From an uncultured Eubacteriales bacterium (GTDB lineage Bacteria > Bacillota > Clostridia > Oscillospirales > UBA644): a DNA stretch of 57,891 nt. This document shows, in pieces, positions 24,720 to 32,289 of this stretch; the first letter of the stretch is position 1; every line of letters starts with the position of its first letter. The notes below the pieces were generated by a model, which worked only from the letters and a program-made list of their open reading frames with translations, made no database searches and was not told the DNA's origin. Made by a program: the position numbers and the translations under genes. The stretch spans positions 1 through 57,891 of the forward strand of contig CAKSQP010000001.1 in NCBI GenBank assembly GCA_934486965.1, in the 5' to 3' direction.

Positions 24720-25160
24720 TCATAACCCCAAAAGTTTCTTGATTTTTGAAACATATCGCCGCGAAACGTAAGTGACCGTTCCGTTTGTCAAGGAAACGCG
24801 GATAGTCCCGACAAAACTCAGGTCAAAGCCCTTTACCTTTTTTATATTTATGATTTCGCCGTTCGAAATTCTCGCAAAAGAGCGGTTCAAAAGGTGTTGT
24901 TCCGCCTCATAAAGCCGCAGGCGGAGAAGATATTCCCCGTTTTCGGTTTCGGCATATACTTTTCCGCCCGAAGAATAAACGCGGTATATCGTTTCGGGGT
25001 CAAGGACCGTCGCCTGCCCGTCAGAAAACCCCGCGAGAACCGTCGCCCGAAAGCCCGAAACAGTTTTCACTATTTCGTTTATTTCGTCGGTCACTTTGTC
25101 CGTTACAACCACGATTTTCGGCTCGGTGCAGTCGCCGTCGATTTTGATTTCAACTTTCAT
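24720..25160 (-). CDS. LytTR-family DNA-binding regulator
   Basis: A 146-residue protein without a receiver domain. Residues about 45-146 form the LytTR beta-type DNA-binding domain (IYRVYSSGGKVYAETENGEYLLRLRLYE, then FARISNGEIINIKKVKGF and VSRRYVSKIKKLLG). Stand-alone LytTR proteins paired with DUF3021 membrane proteins form a small regulatory unit in Firmicutes that often controls its own promoter. The upstream promoter is TTGAAA-17-TATAAT. Confidence 0.92.
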   Translation of the reverse strand: MKVEIKIDGDCTEPKIVVVTDKVTDEINEIVKTVSGFRATVLAGFSDGQATVLDPETIYRVYSSGGKVYAETENGEYLLRLRLYEAEQHLLNRSFARISNGEIINIKKVKGFDLSFVGTIRVSLTNGTVTYVSRRYVSKIKKLLGL

Positions 25161-25183
25161 GACAATCTCCTTTCAACGGCTTT

Positions 25184-25212
25184 ATTATAAGGGACCGACG
25201 GCGGAATTTCAA
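25184..25212 (-). promoter_or_regulatory. Promoter of the LytTR-DUF3021 pair
   Basis: Minus-strand TTGAAA (25207-25212), 17-base spacer, TATAAT (25184-25189), 23 bases before the ATG at 25160. Confidence 0.78.
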
Positions 25213-25303
25213 CAGTTTTTTGATAAACGGTCGTTTTTTGAATACGGACGGTTTTTAACGGGACAGAATTTCCCGCCCGCCAACGGTTTTTTTCGTTACC
25301 CTC

Positions 25304-25332
25304 TTGACAAAAAGAAAAAACGGCAGTATAAT
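25304..25332 (+). promoter_or_regulatory. Consensus promoter of the XRE-DUF3169 operon
   Basis: TTGACA (25304-25309), 17-base spacer, TATAAT (25327-25332), both perfect. Two operator-like palindromes follow directly. Confidence 0.9.
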
Positions 25333-25339
25333 ACATTTT

Positions 25340-25376
25340 GACAAGGATAGTTGTCAAACAGACAAATAAAATTGTC
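25340..25376. promoter_or_regulatory. Two GACAA-N6-TTGTC operators, 21 bases apart
   Basis: GACAA-GGATAG-TTGTC (25340-25355) and GACAA-ATAAAA-TTGTC (25361-25376) have identical arms and spacing and sit two helical turns apart over the expected transcription start. They fit cooperative binding by dimers of the XRE protein encoded 16 bases downstream, giving autorepression. Confidence 0.75.
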
Positions 25377-25391
25377 GAACGGAGGTTTTGT

Positions 25392-25613
25392 ATGGTACTG
25401 CGGAATCGTTTGAAAGAACGCAGAGCCGCGCTGAATGTCAATCAGCAGGAAATGGGACGCCTTTGCGGCGTATCACGGCAGACAATAAGCCTTATCGAAA
25501 GAGGCGATTATTCGCCGTCGGTGACCCTTGCCCTGACGATTGCAAAGGTATGCGGGGTTACGGTGGAAGAAGTGTTTTATTTACAGGAGGAAACCGAAAA
25601 TGGAAAACAATGA
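25392..25613 (+). CDS. Small XRE-family regulator
   Basis: A 73-residue protein that is little more than a helix-turn-helix: MVLRNRLKERRAALNVNQQEMGRLCGVSRQTISLIERGDYSPS. ATG at 25392 follows GGAGG; the upstream in-frame ATG falls in the promoter and operators. It overlaps the DUF3169 gene by 14 bases. The pairing of a small XRE with a DUF3169 membrane protein is common in Clostridia. It probably represses its own operon through the two adjacent palindromes. Confidence 0.92.
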   Translation: MVLRNRLKERRAALNVNQQEMGRLCGVSRQTISLIERGDYSPSVTLALTIAKVCGVTVEEVFYLQEETENGKQ

Positions 25614-26391
25614 AATCAAAAAAGCAAACCGCAAGGCTCTGCCGAAGTTTCTGCTTTTTTCCGTGCTGTGTATGGTCATCGGCGGAGTAACGGGCTATCT
25701 TGCGGCGAGATACGGACTTGACCGAATGGCGGGAACAATAGAGGCAGCGGGAGACTTCTTCGGAACTCAGATAGCCCCGTGGCTGATGGTCGCGACGGCT
25801 CTTGCCGTGCCCTCGGTATGCACCCCGATTTATCGGAAAGCAAAAAAACTGCTCGCTGCGTGGGACGGCGAAGACGAAGACGTCTCGGCGGAAACCGACC
25901 GAAAACTTTCTGCCGTAATCTGGATTACGGGTGTCACTCTTGTTCTTTCCTTTTTTCTGCTTGCCGCTTCTTATTCGGGAGGTTTTTCAACCTTTGACAA
26001 CAGCGAAAGAACCGTAATTCTTTTTATCGGAATTGCCGCATTTTTTATTATTTTTGCGGAAGTTATTATTTTCCAGCAGAAGTGCGTCGACGCCGCAAAG
26101 AAAACGAACCCCGAAAAGAAAGCGTCCGTTTACGATATGAAATTTCAGAAAAAGTGGATCGACGACTGCGACGAAGCCGAGAAAATCATGATAGGCAAAT
26201 GTGCGTTCAAAGCATATTCCGCAACAAATGCGGTCTGCGCGGCTTTATCCATAGTTCTTACCCTCTGCGCGCTCGTTTTCGGTATCGGATTTTTGCCCTC
26301 GCTTGCGGTATGCCTTATCTGGGTCATAAATATGTCGGTATATTTCAGGGAATCCCTGCGATATACAAGATCGGGAAACAAAATTTCCTGA
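25600..26391 (+). CDS. DUF3169 family membrane protein
   Basis: A 263-residue protein with about six membrane segments, grouped as pairs near residues 15-35 and 58-75, 104-125 and 138-158, and 205-245. A conserved stretch SVYDMKFQKKWIDDCDEAEK (about 180-199) lies in a cytoplasmic loop, as in DUF3169. ATG at 25600 lies behind AGGAGG inside the preceding gene. Function unknown; linkage suggests it works with or is sensed through the small XRE protein. Confidence 0.85.
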   Translation: MENNEIKKANRKALPKFLLFSVLCMVIGGVTGYLAARYGLDRMAGTIEAAGDFFGTQIAPWLMVATALAVPSVCTPIYRKAKKLLAAWDGEDEDVSAETDRKLSAVIWITGVTLVLSFFLLAASYSGGFSTFDNSERTVILFIGIAAFFIIFAEVIIFQQKCVDAAKKTNPEKKASVYDMKFQKKWIDDCDEAEKIMIGKCAFKAYSATNAVCAALSIVLTLCALVFGIGFLPSLAVCLIWVINMSVYFRESLRYTRSGNKIS

Positions 26392-26405
26392 CCGAGGGCG
26401 GATAA

Positions 26406-26759
26406 ATGAACTGTCTTTATCTCATATTTATTGCACTGCTGCTTATAATTATCCCGCAGATAATACGGAAAAGAAGACTTGCGGCAATAAGACATATTCT
26501 GAACAAAAAATTGCAGAAAAAGGAGAACGGCATTATGAAAGAACTTGCAGAACGGTTTATCGGAAAGGACTGTCTTATCTATACGATCATGTCAAACGAC
26601 GGAAGCATTGAAGGAATTATAAAAGAAGTTGCCGACGGCGGAATTGTCGTTGAGAGAAATTCGGGCGAACAGGAAATTATCAATCTGGATTTCGTCACCC
26701 GCATAAGAGAGTATCCGAGAAAGAAAAACGGTAAGAAAAAAAGCGTCGTTTTAGGCTGA
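26406..26759 (+). CDS. Small membrane-anchored protein with an Sm-like C-terminal part
   Basis: A 117-residue protein: one membrane helix (residues 3-21), basic linker, then about 75 residues (MKELAERFIGKDCLIYTIMS, KEVADGGIVVERNSGEQEIINLDFVTRIREYP) that look like the small beta-barrel domain annotated DUF6897. GAGGGCGG precedes the first ATG. A second, stronger ribosome site (AAGGAG) stands before an internal ATG at 26535, so a short soluble form may also be made. It follows the DUF3169 gene by 14 bases and is probably co-transcribed. No function is known to me. Confidence 0.75.
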   Translation: MNCLYLIFIALLLIIIPQIIRKRRLAAIRHILNKKLQKKENGIMKELAERFIGKDCLIYTIMSNDGSIEGIIKEVADGGIVVERNSGEQEIINLDFVTRIREYPRKKNGKKKSVVLG

Positions 26760-26767
26760 TTCGCTGT

Positions 26768-26791
26768 TTGCGGGGAAGACTTTCCGCAAAA
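26768..26791. promoter_or_regulatory. TTTGCGG/CCGCAAA hairpin before the membrane XRE gene
   Basis: Seven perfect base pairs plus three weaker ones and a 4-base loop, followed by AAAAACC and a TATACT -10 near 26799. It may be a weak terminator of the DUF3169 operon or an operator for the next gene. Confidence 0.4.
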
Positions 26792-26823
26792 AACCTGCTA
26801 TACTTTTCTCGGAGGTATATAAA

Positions 26824-27366
26824 ATGGATCAGTTGAAAACAGGAAAATTCATAGCCGCCCTGCGAAAAGAGAAAAATATGACGCAGGAAAAACTCGGAGA
26901 AAAACTCGGCGTGACCAACAAAACCGTTTCCCGTTGGGAGAACGGCAACTATATGCCCGACATTGAAATGCTTTTGCTTCTTTCCAAAGAATTTGATGTG
27001 AGCATAAACGAAATTATAAGCGGAGAACGGCTTTTGGAGGAAAACTTCAAAAAAGCCGCGGACAATAACCTTGTTGCAGCCCTTGAAAACAGCACCTTTA
27101 CTCTGAAAGAAAAGATATCGTTTTTCAAGAAAAAATGGCTGCGTGAACATATCGGTGTTATCGCTTTGTGCGTTGCGGCGTGGATTGGGCTTATAATTTG
27201 GACGGCATTAAAACTGCAAGGTAATGACTTTTACCTTTTGGGGGCTGTCGGCGAACTTTCCGCGGTGCTTTTCTATCTTGTGTTATATAACCGCATGATG
27301 TCATACACCGAAAAGCACGCCTACGCACCCGACCCAAATGACACCCGACGCGAAAAAGGTAATTGA
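26824..27366 (+). CDS. XRE regulator with C-terminal membrane segments
   Basis: A 180-residue protein. Residues 5-62 are an XRE helix-turn-helix (KFIAALRKEKNMTQEKLGEKLGVTNKTVSRWENG). A short linker leads to two membrane helices at about 113-133 and 140-158 and a charged tail. Membrane-bound XRE proteins of this build are common in Clostridia and may sense envelope stress or ligands directly. CGGAGG stands 9 bases before the ATG. It is single-gene, bounded on the right by a clear terminator. Confidence 0.9.
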   Translation: MDQLKTGKFIAALRKEKNMTQEKLGEKLGVTNKTVSRWENGNYMPDIEMLLLLSKEFDVSINEIISGERLLEENFKKAADNNLVAALENSTFTLKEKISFFKKKWLREHIGVIALCVAAWIGLIIWTALKLQGNDFYLLGAVGELSAVLFYLVLYNRMMSYTEKHAYAPDPNDTRREKGN

Positions 27367-27420
27367 GCTGAACGGTGTCAAGAGCGAACTTGTCATTTGC
27401 ACAAATAAATAAAACGATTG

Positions 27421-27449
27421 CGGCAGAGAATTAACTCTGCCGTTTTTTT
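27421..27449 (+). terminator. Terminator after the membrane XRE gene
   Basis: CGGCAGAG, loop AATTAA, CTCTGCCG (27421-27442) and seven T residues. Confidence 0.9.
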
Positions 27450-27557
27450 CAGAAAATATTCGGAGTAAGGCGAAGACTTTTCCCGCCCGACGGCGGCTTT
27501 TTCAAGGCTTTCCCCTCTCTTTGCCGACACCGCAAAACGCACAACGGAAAAAGCCTC

Positions 27558-27586
27558 TTGCATTTTCCGATTTTTTATGTTATAAT
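27558..27586 (+). promoter_or_regulatory. Promoter of the TetR-ABC exporter operon
   Basis: TTGCAT (27558-27563), 17-base spacer, TATAAT (27581-27586), 53 bases before the tetR ATG. Confidence 0.82.
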
Positions 27587-27591
27587 AAAGT

Positions 27592-27615
27592 TACAGCCGT
27601 AACGCTACGACTGTA
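27592..27615. promoter_or_regulatory. TetR-type operator
   Basis: TACAGCCGTA-ACGC-TACGACTGTA: 10-base arms with one mismatch and a 4-base centre, placed on the expected transcription start, as for autoregulating TetR repressors. Confidence 0.75.
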
Positions 27616-27639
27616 TCCGTAAAGAAAAGGAGCAAGGTT

Positions 27640-28212
27640 ATGCCCAGAAACTATATGTTTACAAAAGAACAGGTGCTTGACGCCGCGATCGAACTGACGA
27701 GGGAAAAGGGGTTCGCCGCCGTTTCGGCACGGTCGCTCGGCGAAAAACTCGGCACGACTTCCCGCCCGATATTCAGTCATTTTGAGAATATGGCGGACGT
27801 ACAGAGAGGAATTATCTGCGCGGCGAACAGACTTTATCAGACTTTCCGCAAGGAAGAAACGGCAAGCGGAAAGTATGTTCCCTATAAAGCGAGCGGAATG
27901 GCGTATATCCGCTTTGCAAAAGAAGAAACGGAGCTTTTCAAGCTGCTTTTTATGCGTGACCGTTCGGGAGAAGACAAGGAAAACCCCGAAGAAATGGACG
28001 CTCTTATCGGACTTATCGCAAAACAAGTCGGTATAGACAAAGAAGAGGCGGAAGTTTTCTATCTTGAAATGTGGGCGTATACGCACGGCATTGCCTCGAT
28101 GATTGCGACGGGTTTTTACGAATGGGACGAAAATCTTGCGAGCAGAGCCCTTACCGATGTATACGAAGGATTAAAATATCGCTATAAAAACGGAGGCGGA
28201 CTAAATGATTGA
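27640..28212 (+). CDS. TetR/AcrR-family repressor
   Basis: A 190-residue regulator. The N-terminal helix-turn-helix is FTKEQVLDAAIELTREKGFAAVSARSLGEKLGTTSRPIFSHF (residues about 6-48). The remaining helical part would bind an inducer. AAAAGGAG precedes the ATG. It is the first gene of an operon with an ABC ATPase and an FtsX-like permease, overlapping the ATPase by 8 bases. A palindrome on the start site points to self-control and derepression of the exporter when ligand binds. Confidence 0.93.
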   Translation: MPRNYMFTKEQVLDAAIELTREKGFAAVSARSLGEKLGTTSRPIFSHFENMADVQRGIICAANRLYQTFRKEETASGKYVPYKASGMAYIRFAKEETELFKLLFMRDRSGEDKENPEEMDALIGLIAKQVGIDKEEAEVFYLEMWAYTHGIASMIATGFYEWDENLASRALTDVYEGLKYRYKNGGGLND

Positions 28213-28897
28213 AACGGAAAAAATCACAAAATCATACGGCACGGGCGAAAGCCTGACCGAGGTGTTAAAGGGAATCGACCTTAAAATTGCGGACGGCGAT
28301 TTTGTCGTGATATTAGGGGCGTCGGGGTCGGGAAAATCAACGCTTCTGAACTGTCTTTCGGGGCTTGAAAAAGTCGACGGCGGAAGTATAGAATACGACG
28401 GCGAAGACATTACGGCGCTTTCCGACAAAGCGCTGACGAAATTTCGCAGGGACAATATCGGCTTTATCTTTCAGCAGTATTATCTGCTTCCCGACATGAC
28501 GGTTGACAAAAACGTCCGAATGGGCGCCGATCTTGCGGGAAATGCGGACTATAAAGAGATCATCAAGGCGGTCGGTCTTGAAGAAAAAACCGCGAAATAT
28601 CCGTCCGAACTTTCGGGCGGCGAACAGCAGAGAGTATCGGTCGCCCGTGCGCTTGCCAAAAAGCCGAAAGTTCTGTTTCTCGACGAACCGACGGGCGCGC
28701 TCGACGAAAAGACGGGGCGGCAGGTGCTTGATTATATCTGCAGACTGCATACCGAATACGGCTTTACGGTCGTAATGGTAACGCACAACGCCAACATTGC
28801 GGAAACGGCAAACACCGTTATCAGAATGAACAGCGGCGAAATTGCCGAAATATATAAAAACGCGGCGCAGAAAACCGCTTATGAGATAGGGTGGTGA
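28205..28897 (+). CDS. ABC ATPase of MacB/LolD type
   Basis: A 230-residue ATPase with Walker A GASGSGKS (about residues 39-46), signature LSGGEQQRVSVARAL (about 137-151), Walker B VLFLDEPTGALDE (about 157-169) and switch His in MVTHNANIAE. It belongs to the group that works with FtsX-like permeases (MacB, LolD, BceA). The permease follows after 3 bases. Likely exports or moves an antimicrobial or lipid-like substrate, according to the family; the substrate is not known. Confidence 0.94.
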   Translation: MIETEKITKSYGTGESLTEVLKGIDLKIADGDFVVILGASGSGKSTLLNCLSGLEKVDGGSIEYDGEDITALSDKALTKFRRDNIGFIFQQYYLLPDMTVDKNVRMGADLAGNADYKEIIKAVGLEEKTAKYPSELSGGEQQRVSVARALAKKPKVLFLDEPTGALDEKTGRQVLDYICRLHTEYGFTVVMVTHNANIAETANTVIRMNSGEIAEIYKNAAQKTAYEIGW

Positions 28898-28900
28898 CCT

Positions 28901-30031
28901 ATGGTCATAAGATTAAAAGATACCGTTAAACTGTTCGGAATAACCGTTATTGCGTGCTGTGCCGTTTTTGCCTGTACGCTGTTTTTAAGTTACAATATCG
29001 ACCTTGCGGCAATAAAAGACGGGATATCGGCAGAAGCCGCCGCGATTTATAACGCGCAGGTACTTATGGGCAGGGTAATAGCCGCCGTTTCGGGCGGCTG
29101 TCTTATTGCGACCTCGGTCGTCATGCTGTTATTCTATGTAAAAAACTATATAAGCACGCACGGAAAGGAACTCGGAATTCTGAAAGCGCTCGGCTACTCC
29201 GATATAAAAATCGCAAAACATTTTTGGATATTCGGGCTTTCGGTATTTGTCGGCTGTGCCTTGGGATTCGCTGCGGGTTATCTTTATCTTCCGACGTTTT
29301 ATCAGAAACAGGCGCAGGGGCTGCAATCGCTGACCCCCGTATTTCATTCGCCGCTGGCTTTCGCCTTAGTCGTAATTCCGCCGATCGCTTTTGCCGCGAT
29401 ATCGGTGTTCTTTGCGTACCTTAAACTGAAAAGCCCCGTGCTTGATTTACTCCGCGAGAAACAGAATGTCAGAGTCGGAACGGGCAGAGACGGAAAAGAG
29501 GACGTGCCGTTCTTAAAAGACCTGCGGCATATAACGCTCAAAAGCAGAAAATCGCTTGTTTTCTTTGTCGCATTTTCGGCGTTCTGCTTTTCGGCAATGG
29601 TTCAGATGTCTTTTTCGATGACCGACCTTGCAAGCGAAACTTTCGCGTATATGGTTCTGTCAATAGGGCTTATTCTTGCGTTTGTAACTCTGTTTCTTTC
29701 GCTTTCGAGCGTCGTCAGAGGCAACACGAAGACGATTGCGATGATGAGAGTCTTCGGCTATGACGACAAAACCTGCAGCCGCCATATTCTCGGCGCTTAC
29801 CGCCCCGTTTCATATATCGGTTTTGCGATAGGCACGGTATATCAATACGGACTTTTGCGGCTTACGGTGTCGGTCGTGTTTGCGGATATTGAAAATGTTC
29901 CGGAATATAATTTCGATTTTAAGGCACTTACCGTCACTCTGGTGCTTTTCGTTGCCGTCTACGAACTTGCGATGTATATGTATTCCCGCAGTATAAAAAG
30001 GCTTTCGCTCAAAAGCATAATGTCAGAATAA
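28901..30031 (+). CDS. FtsX-like ABC permease
   Basis: A 376-residue membrane protein, about half the length of BceB-type permeases. About 6-7 hydrophobic segments are visible, with the FtsX-family stretch STHGKELGILKALGYSDIKIAKHFWIFGLSVFVGCALGF at residues about 84-122. A second copy of the motif (GNTKTIAMMRVFGYDDKTCSRHILGAYRPVSYIGFA) lies at about 275-310, so two FtsX repeats are present without a large extracellular domain. Partner of the preceding ATPase under the TetR protein. Confidence 0.9.
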   Translation: MVIRLKDTVKLFGITVIACCAVFACTLFLSYNIDLAAIKDGISAEAAAIYNAQVLMGRVIAAVSGGCLIATSVVMLLFYVKNYISTHGKELGILKALGYSDIKIAKHFWIFGLSVFVGCALGFAAGYLYLPTFYQKQAQGLQSLTPVFHSPLAFALVVIPPIAFAAISVFFAYLKLKSPVLDLLREKQNVRVGTGRDGKEDVPFLKDLRHITLKSRKSLVFFVAFSAFCFSAMVQMSFSMTDLASETFAYMVLSIGLILAFVTLFLSLSSVVRGNTKTIAMMRVFGYDDKTCSRHILGAYRPVSYIGFAIGTVYQYGLLRLTVSVVFADIENVPEYNFDFKALTVTLVLFVAVYELAMYMYSRSIKRLSLKSIMSE

Positions 30032-30267
30032 GCGCTATTTTCACAAAAAGCAACGAACGGTTGACAGATTGACAGGCGTCAAGTGGTTGTCGGCAACCTC
30101 GGAAAATGATAAAATAGAGAAAAACAAAACAAAAGGAGGATAGGCAGAGAAGGATTGAACTTTTATCGCCCGACCGCATCTCAAAAAAAACTCTCGAAAA
30201 TTTTTCTGCGGCGGGTGCACGCAGTTTTCACGGTGCGGATGTTCGGCATAACGACAAAGGAACCGCA
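30032..30267. other. Spacer before the second membrane XRE gene
   Basis: It holds the promoter and palindromes listed at 30069-30115 and an AAGGAGG at about 30132-30138 that does not precede a convincing start codon. A 38-codon TTG frame after it (from about 30154) has no recognisable similarity. I see no gene. Confidence 0.5.
30069..30115 (+). promoter_or_regulatory. Promoter with two overlapping palindromes
   Basis: Promoter-like TTGTCG (30087-30092), 17-base spacer, TAAAAT (30110-30115). TTGAC-AGGC-GTCAA (30069-30082) and GGTTG-TCGG-CAACC (30085-30098) are perfect inverted repeats upstream of and over the -35, consistent with control by a dimeric regulator. Confidence 0.55.
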
Positions 30268-31326
30268 GTGAATACTTTGTGTATTTACAAGGTTTCTGCG
30301 GAAGTTAGGACGGAAATCAGCCCGTCAAAACCGATACAAGTTCGATTCTTCTCTGCCCAAAAAAATATGATTTTTGCCGATAAACTTATTTTACTGCGGA
30401 AAAAAGCAGGGTGGTCGCAGGAGGAACTCGCCGAACAGATGGACGTGACGCGGCAGTCCGTTTCAAAATGGGAGGGCGCGCAGTCGGTCCCCGACCTTGA
30501 CAAAATGATACGCCTTTCCGAACTGTTCGGAGTAAGTACGGATTATCTGCTGAAAGACGAAATAGAAGAGGTCGAAAATTGCGGTCCGTCCGAAGATACG
30601 CCGTCATTAAGGCGCGTATCCATGGAAGAGGCGAACGCTTTCCTTTCGGTGAAAGCAAAAACCGCCAAAACCGTTGCATACTCCGTTTTTCTGTGTATCA
30701 TATCCCCGATAGCGCTTCTGCTTTCGGCGGCGATAAGCGAAAGCACGGCGGGCGCTTTGAACGAAAATCTTGCCGTCGGAATCGGGCTTACGGTTCTCGT
30801 GCTTATCGTGGCGGCAGCCGTCATGATGTTTATATCGAGCGGCGGGAAAACCGCACCTTTTGCCTTTCTTGAAAAAGAAAAGTTTGAAACCGCATACGGC
30901 GTTGACGGAATGGTAAAAGAACGCAGGGCGCAATATAAAGATATGCACACAAAATATAATATCGCGGGAGCCTGTTTATGTATTATCGCCGCAATTCCGC
31001 TTTTTGTCGCCTTGACCTTTGACGGCGACCTGTTTTCCGTGTTTATGCTTTCTCTTTCGTTTCTTATTGCGGGGGTCGGCGTTGTCTTCTTTATAAAAAC
31101 GGGAATTGTATGGGCAAGTTTCGAAAAACTTCTGCATGAAAACAAAAAGTCGTCCGTCGCGGACGCCGTATACACCGCATATTGGCTTACCGCAACGGCA
31201 ATTTATCTGGGATACAGCCTGCTGTCGGATAATTGGGACAGAAGTTTTGTTATATGGGTCGTCGCGGCGGTGATATTCCCCGCAGTCGTCGCAATAACGA
31301 ACGCCTTTAAGAAAAAAGCAAAATGA
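30268..31326 (+). CDS. XRE regulator with C-terminal membrane domain
   Basis: Core starts MIFADKLILLRKKAGWSQEELAEQMDVTRQSVSKWEG, the beginning of most homologues, at ATG 30367, but no ribosome site stands there. AAAGGA lies 6 bases before GTG 30268, which gives a 352-residue product with a 33-residue extension. I keep the longer start with doubt. The helix-turn-helix is followed by a linker and four to five membrane segments (pairs at about 135-155 and 165-185, 240-280, and 300-345 in the long form). Similar proteins are presumed membrane-tethered sensors. It is single-gene with a terminator 50 bases after the stop. Confidence 0.85.
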   Translation: MNTLCIYKVSAEVRTEISPSKPIQVRFFSAQKNMIFADKLILLRKKAGWSQEELAEQMDVTRQSVSKWEGAQSVPDLDKMIRLSELFGVSTDYLLKDEIEEVENCGPSEDTPSLRRVSMEEANAFLSVKAKTAKTVAYSVFLCIISPIALLLSAAISESTAGALNENLAVGIGLTVLVLIVAAAVMMFISSGGKTAPFAFLEKEKFETAYGVDGMVKERRAQYKDMHTKYNIAGACLCIIAAIPLFVALTFDGDLFSVFMLSLSFLIAGVGVVFFIKTGIVWASFEKLLHENKKSSVADAVYTAYWLTATAIYLGYSLLSDNWDRSFVIWVVAAVIFPAVVAITNAFKKKAK

Positions 31327-31377
31327 TCGGTCAAAACCGCGTCTGTCGCGGAATTTCATGAAAAACAAGGTTAAAAA

Positions 31378-31406
31378 AATGCACCTGCCGAAAAGCAGGT
31401 GCATTT
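31378..31406. terminator. Bidirectional terminator between convergent XRE genes
   Basis: AATGCACCTGC (31378-31388), short loop, GCAGGTGCATT and a T-run on the plus strand, A-run on the other side. Confidence 0.9.
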
Positions 31407-31407
31407 T

Positions 31408-32172
31408 TTATCTCTTCTTATAAATCACAAGTTCGGGGTCTTTGCAGTCTTCGCCGTAAGTACATACAAGAATGAAATCCGCGTTCGCGACAACGCCGAA
31501 ACACCTGTCGCCGCCGAATTCACATTCAAGTTGGTTTCCGAGATAGGTCGTATCGTCGTCCAAGAACCTCACAACGTTTCCGTTCGGAAGTCTGAAATCA
31601 AGATTGATATATTTCCCGACAAGGGCATTTAATTTTTCGACTTTCGGCATTCCGTCAATATTCAGGGCGTTTATTTCGCCGATAAGTTTTTCCTTGAATT
31701 CGTCGAAAGCCCTGTTTCCGCCGAGTTCGTCATATCTTTTCCAATAGTCGAGTTTCGGCAGGGTCGAATAAAGATACGCCCTTATTTCCTCTTCGGAATG
31801 TTCGCCGTTCGCCATATTTTTAACGCAGACGTCGATAAGGTCGTCCATGTTGCTGTACATATATTCGCCGTCGGCATAGCACCATTTGCAATAGTCCTCG
31901 TTAAGAAAACCGTCCTTTTCCCTGCTTATTATACCGTCTTCAAGCGGCATTCCGCAGCACTGGCAGATAAGTTTGTGCGGAGACCCTAAAAGCGTGTTTA
32001 TCGAAACGCCGAAAAATTTCGACAGCAGTTTCAAGGTGTCGGTATTAGGCACCGTCTCTCCGTTTTCCCAACGCGAGACCGCCTGACGCGTGACGAATAT
32101 CTTTTCGGCAAGTTCCTCCTGCGAAAGTCCTTTCTGCGTTCTCAGATTGAATAATACTTCTCTTGTTTCCAT
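31408..32172 (-). CDS. XRE regulator fused to a zinc ribbon and a C-terminal domain
   Basis: A 254-residue protein. Residues 5-62 are an XRE helix-turn-helix (LFNLRTQKGLSQEELAEKIFVTRQAVSRWENGE). Residues 68-105 hold a zinc-ribbon-like cluster: Cys70, Cys72, Cys73 and Cys95, Cys98 (CQCCGMPLEDG, YCKWCY). Helices follow to about 175. A last strand-rich part (FRLPNGNVVRFLDDDTTYLGNQLECEFGGDRCFGVVANADFILVCTYG) may be a ligand-binding domain. No partner gene is apparent. Its promoter lies in the 117-base divergent gap shared with tepA. Confidence 0.88.
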   Translation of the reverse strand: METREVLFNLRTQKGLSQEELAEKIFVTRQAVSRWENGETVPNTDTLKLLSKFFGVSINTLLGSPHKLICQCCGMPLEDGIISREKDGFLNEDYCKWCYADGEYMYSNMDDLIDVCVKNMANGEHSEEEIRAYLYSTLPKLDYWKRYDELGGNRAFDEFKEKLIGEINALNIDGMPKVEKLNALVGKYINLDFRLPNGNVVRFLDDDTTYLGNQLECEFGGDRCFGVVANADFILVCTYGEDCKDPELVIYKKR

Positions 32173-32192
32173 GAAATCAACTCCTCGAAAAT

Positions 32193-32220
32193 ATTATACA
32201 TTATTTTCCGCGAAAAGCAA
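32193..32220 (-). promoter_or_regulatory. Promoter of the zinc-ribbon XRE gene
   Basis: Minus-strand TTGCTT (32215-32220), 16-base spacer, TATAAT (32193-32198), about 20 bases before the ATG at 32172. Confidence 0.65.
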
Positions 32221-32289
32221 GCAACTGTCCGTTTCCCCGCGTTTATTTTCCGCGTTTTCGGGCAAAATACGCAAAAAAGGAGAGAGTTT

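Noticed and set aside
30140..30267. Possible decayed gene after AAGGAGG upstream of the membrane XRE gene
   Set aside because: Neither the TTG frame nor the read-in frame resembles a protein I know, and no ATG is correctly placed.
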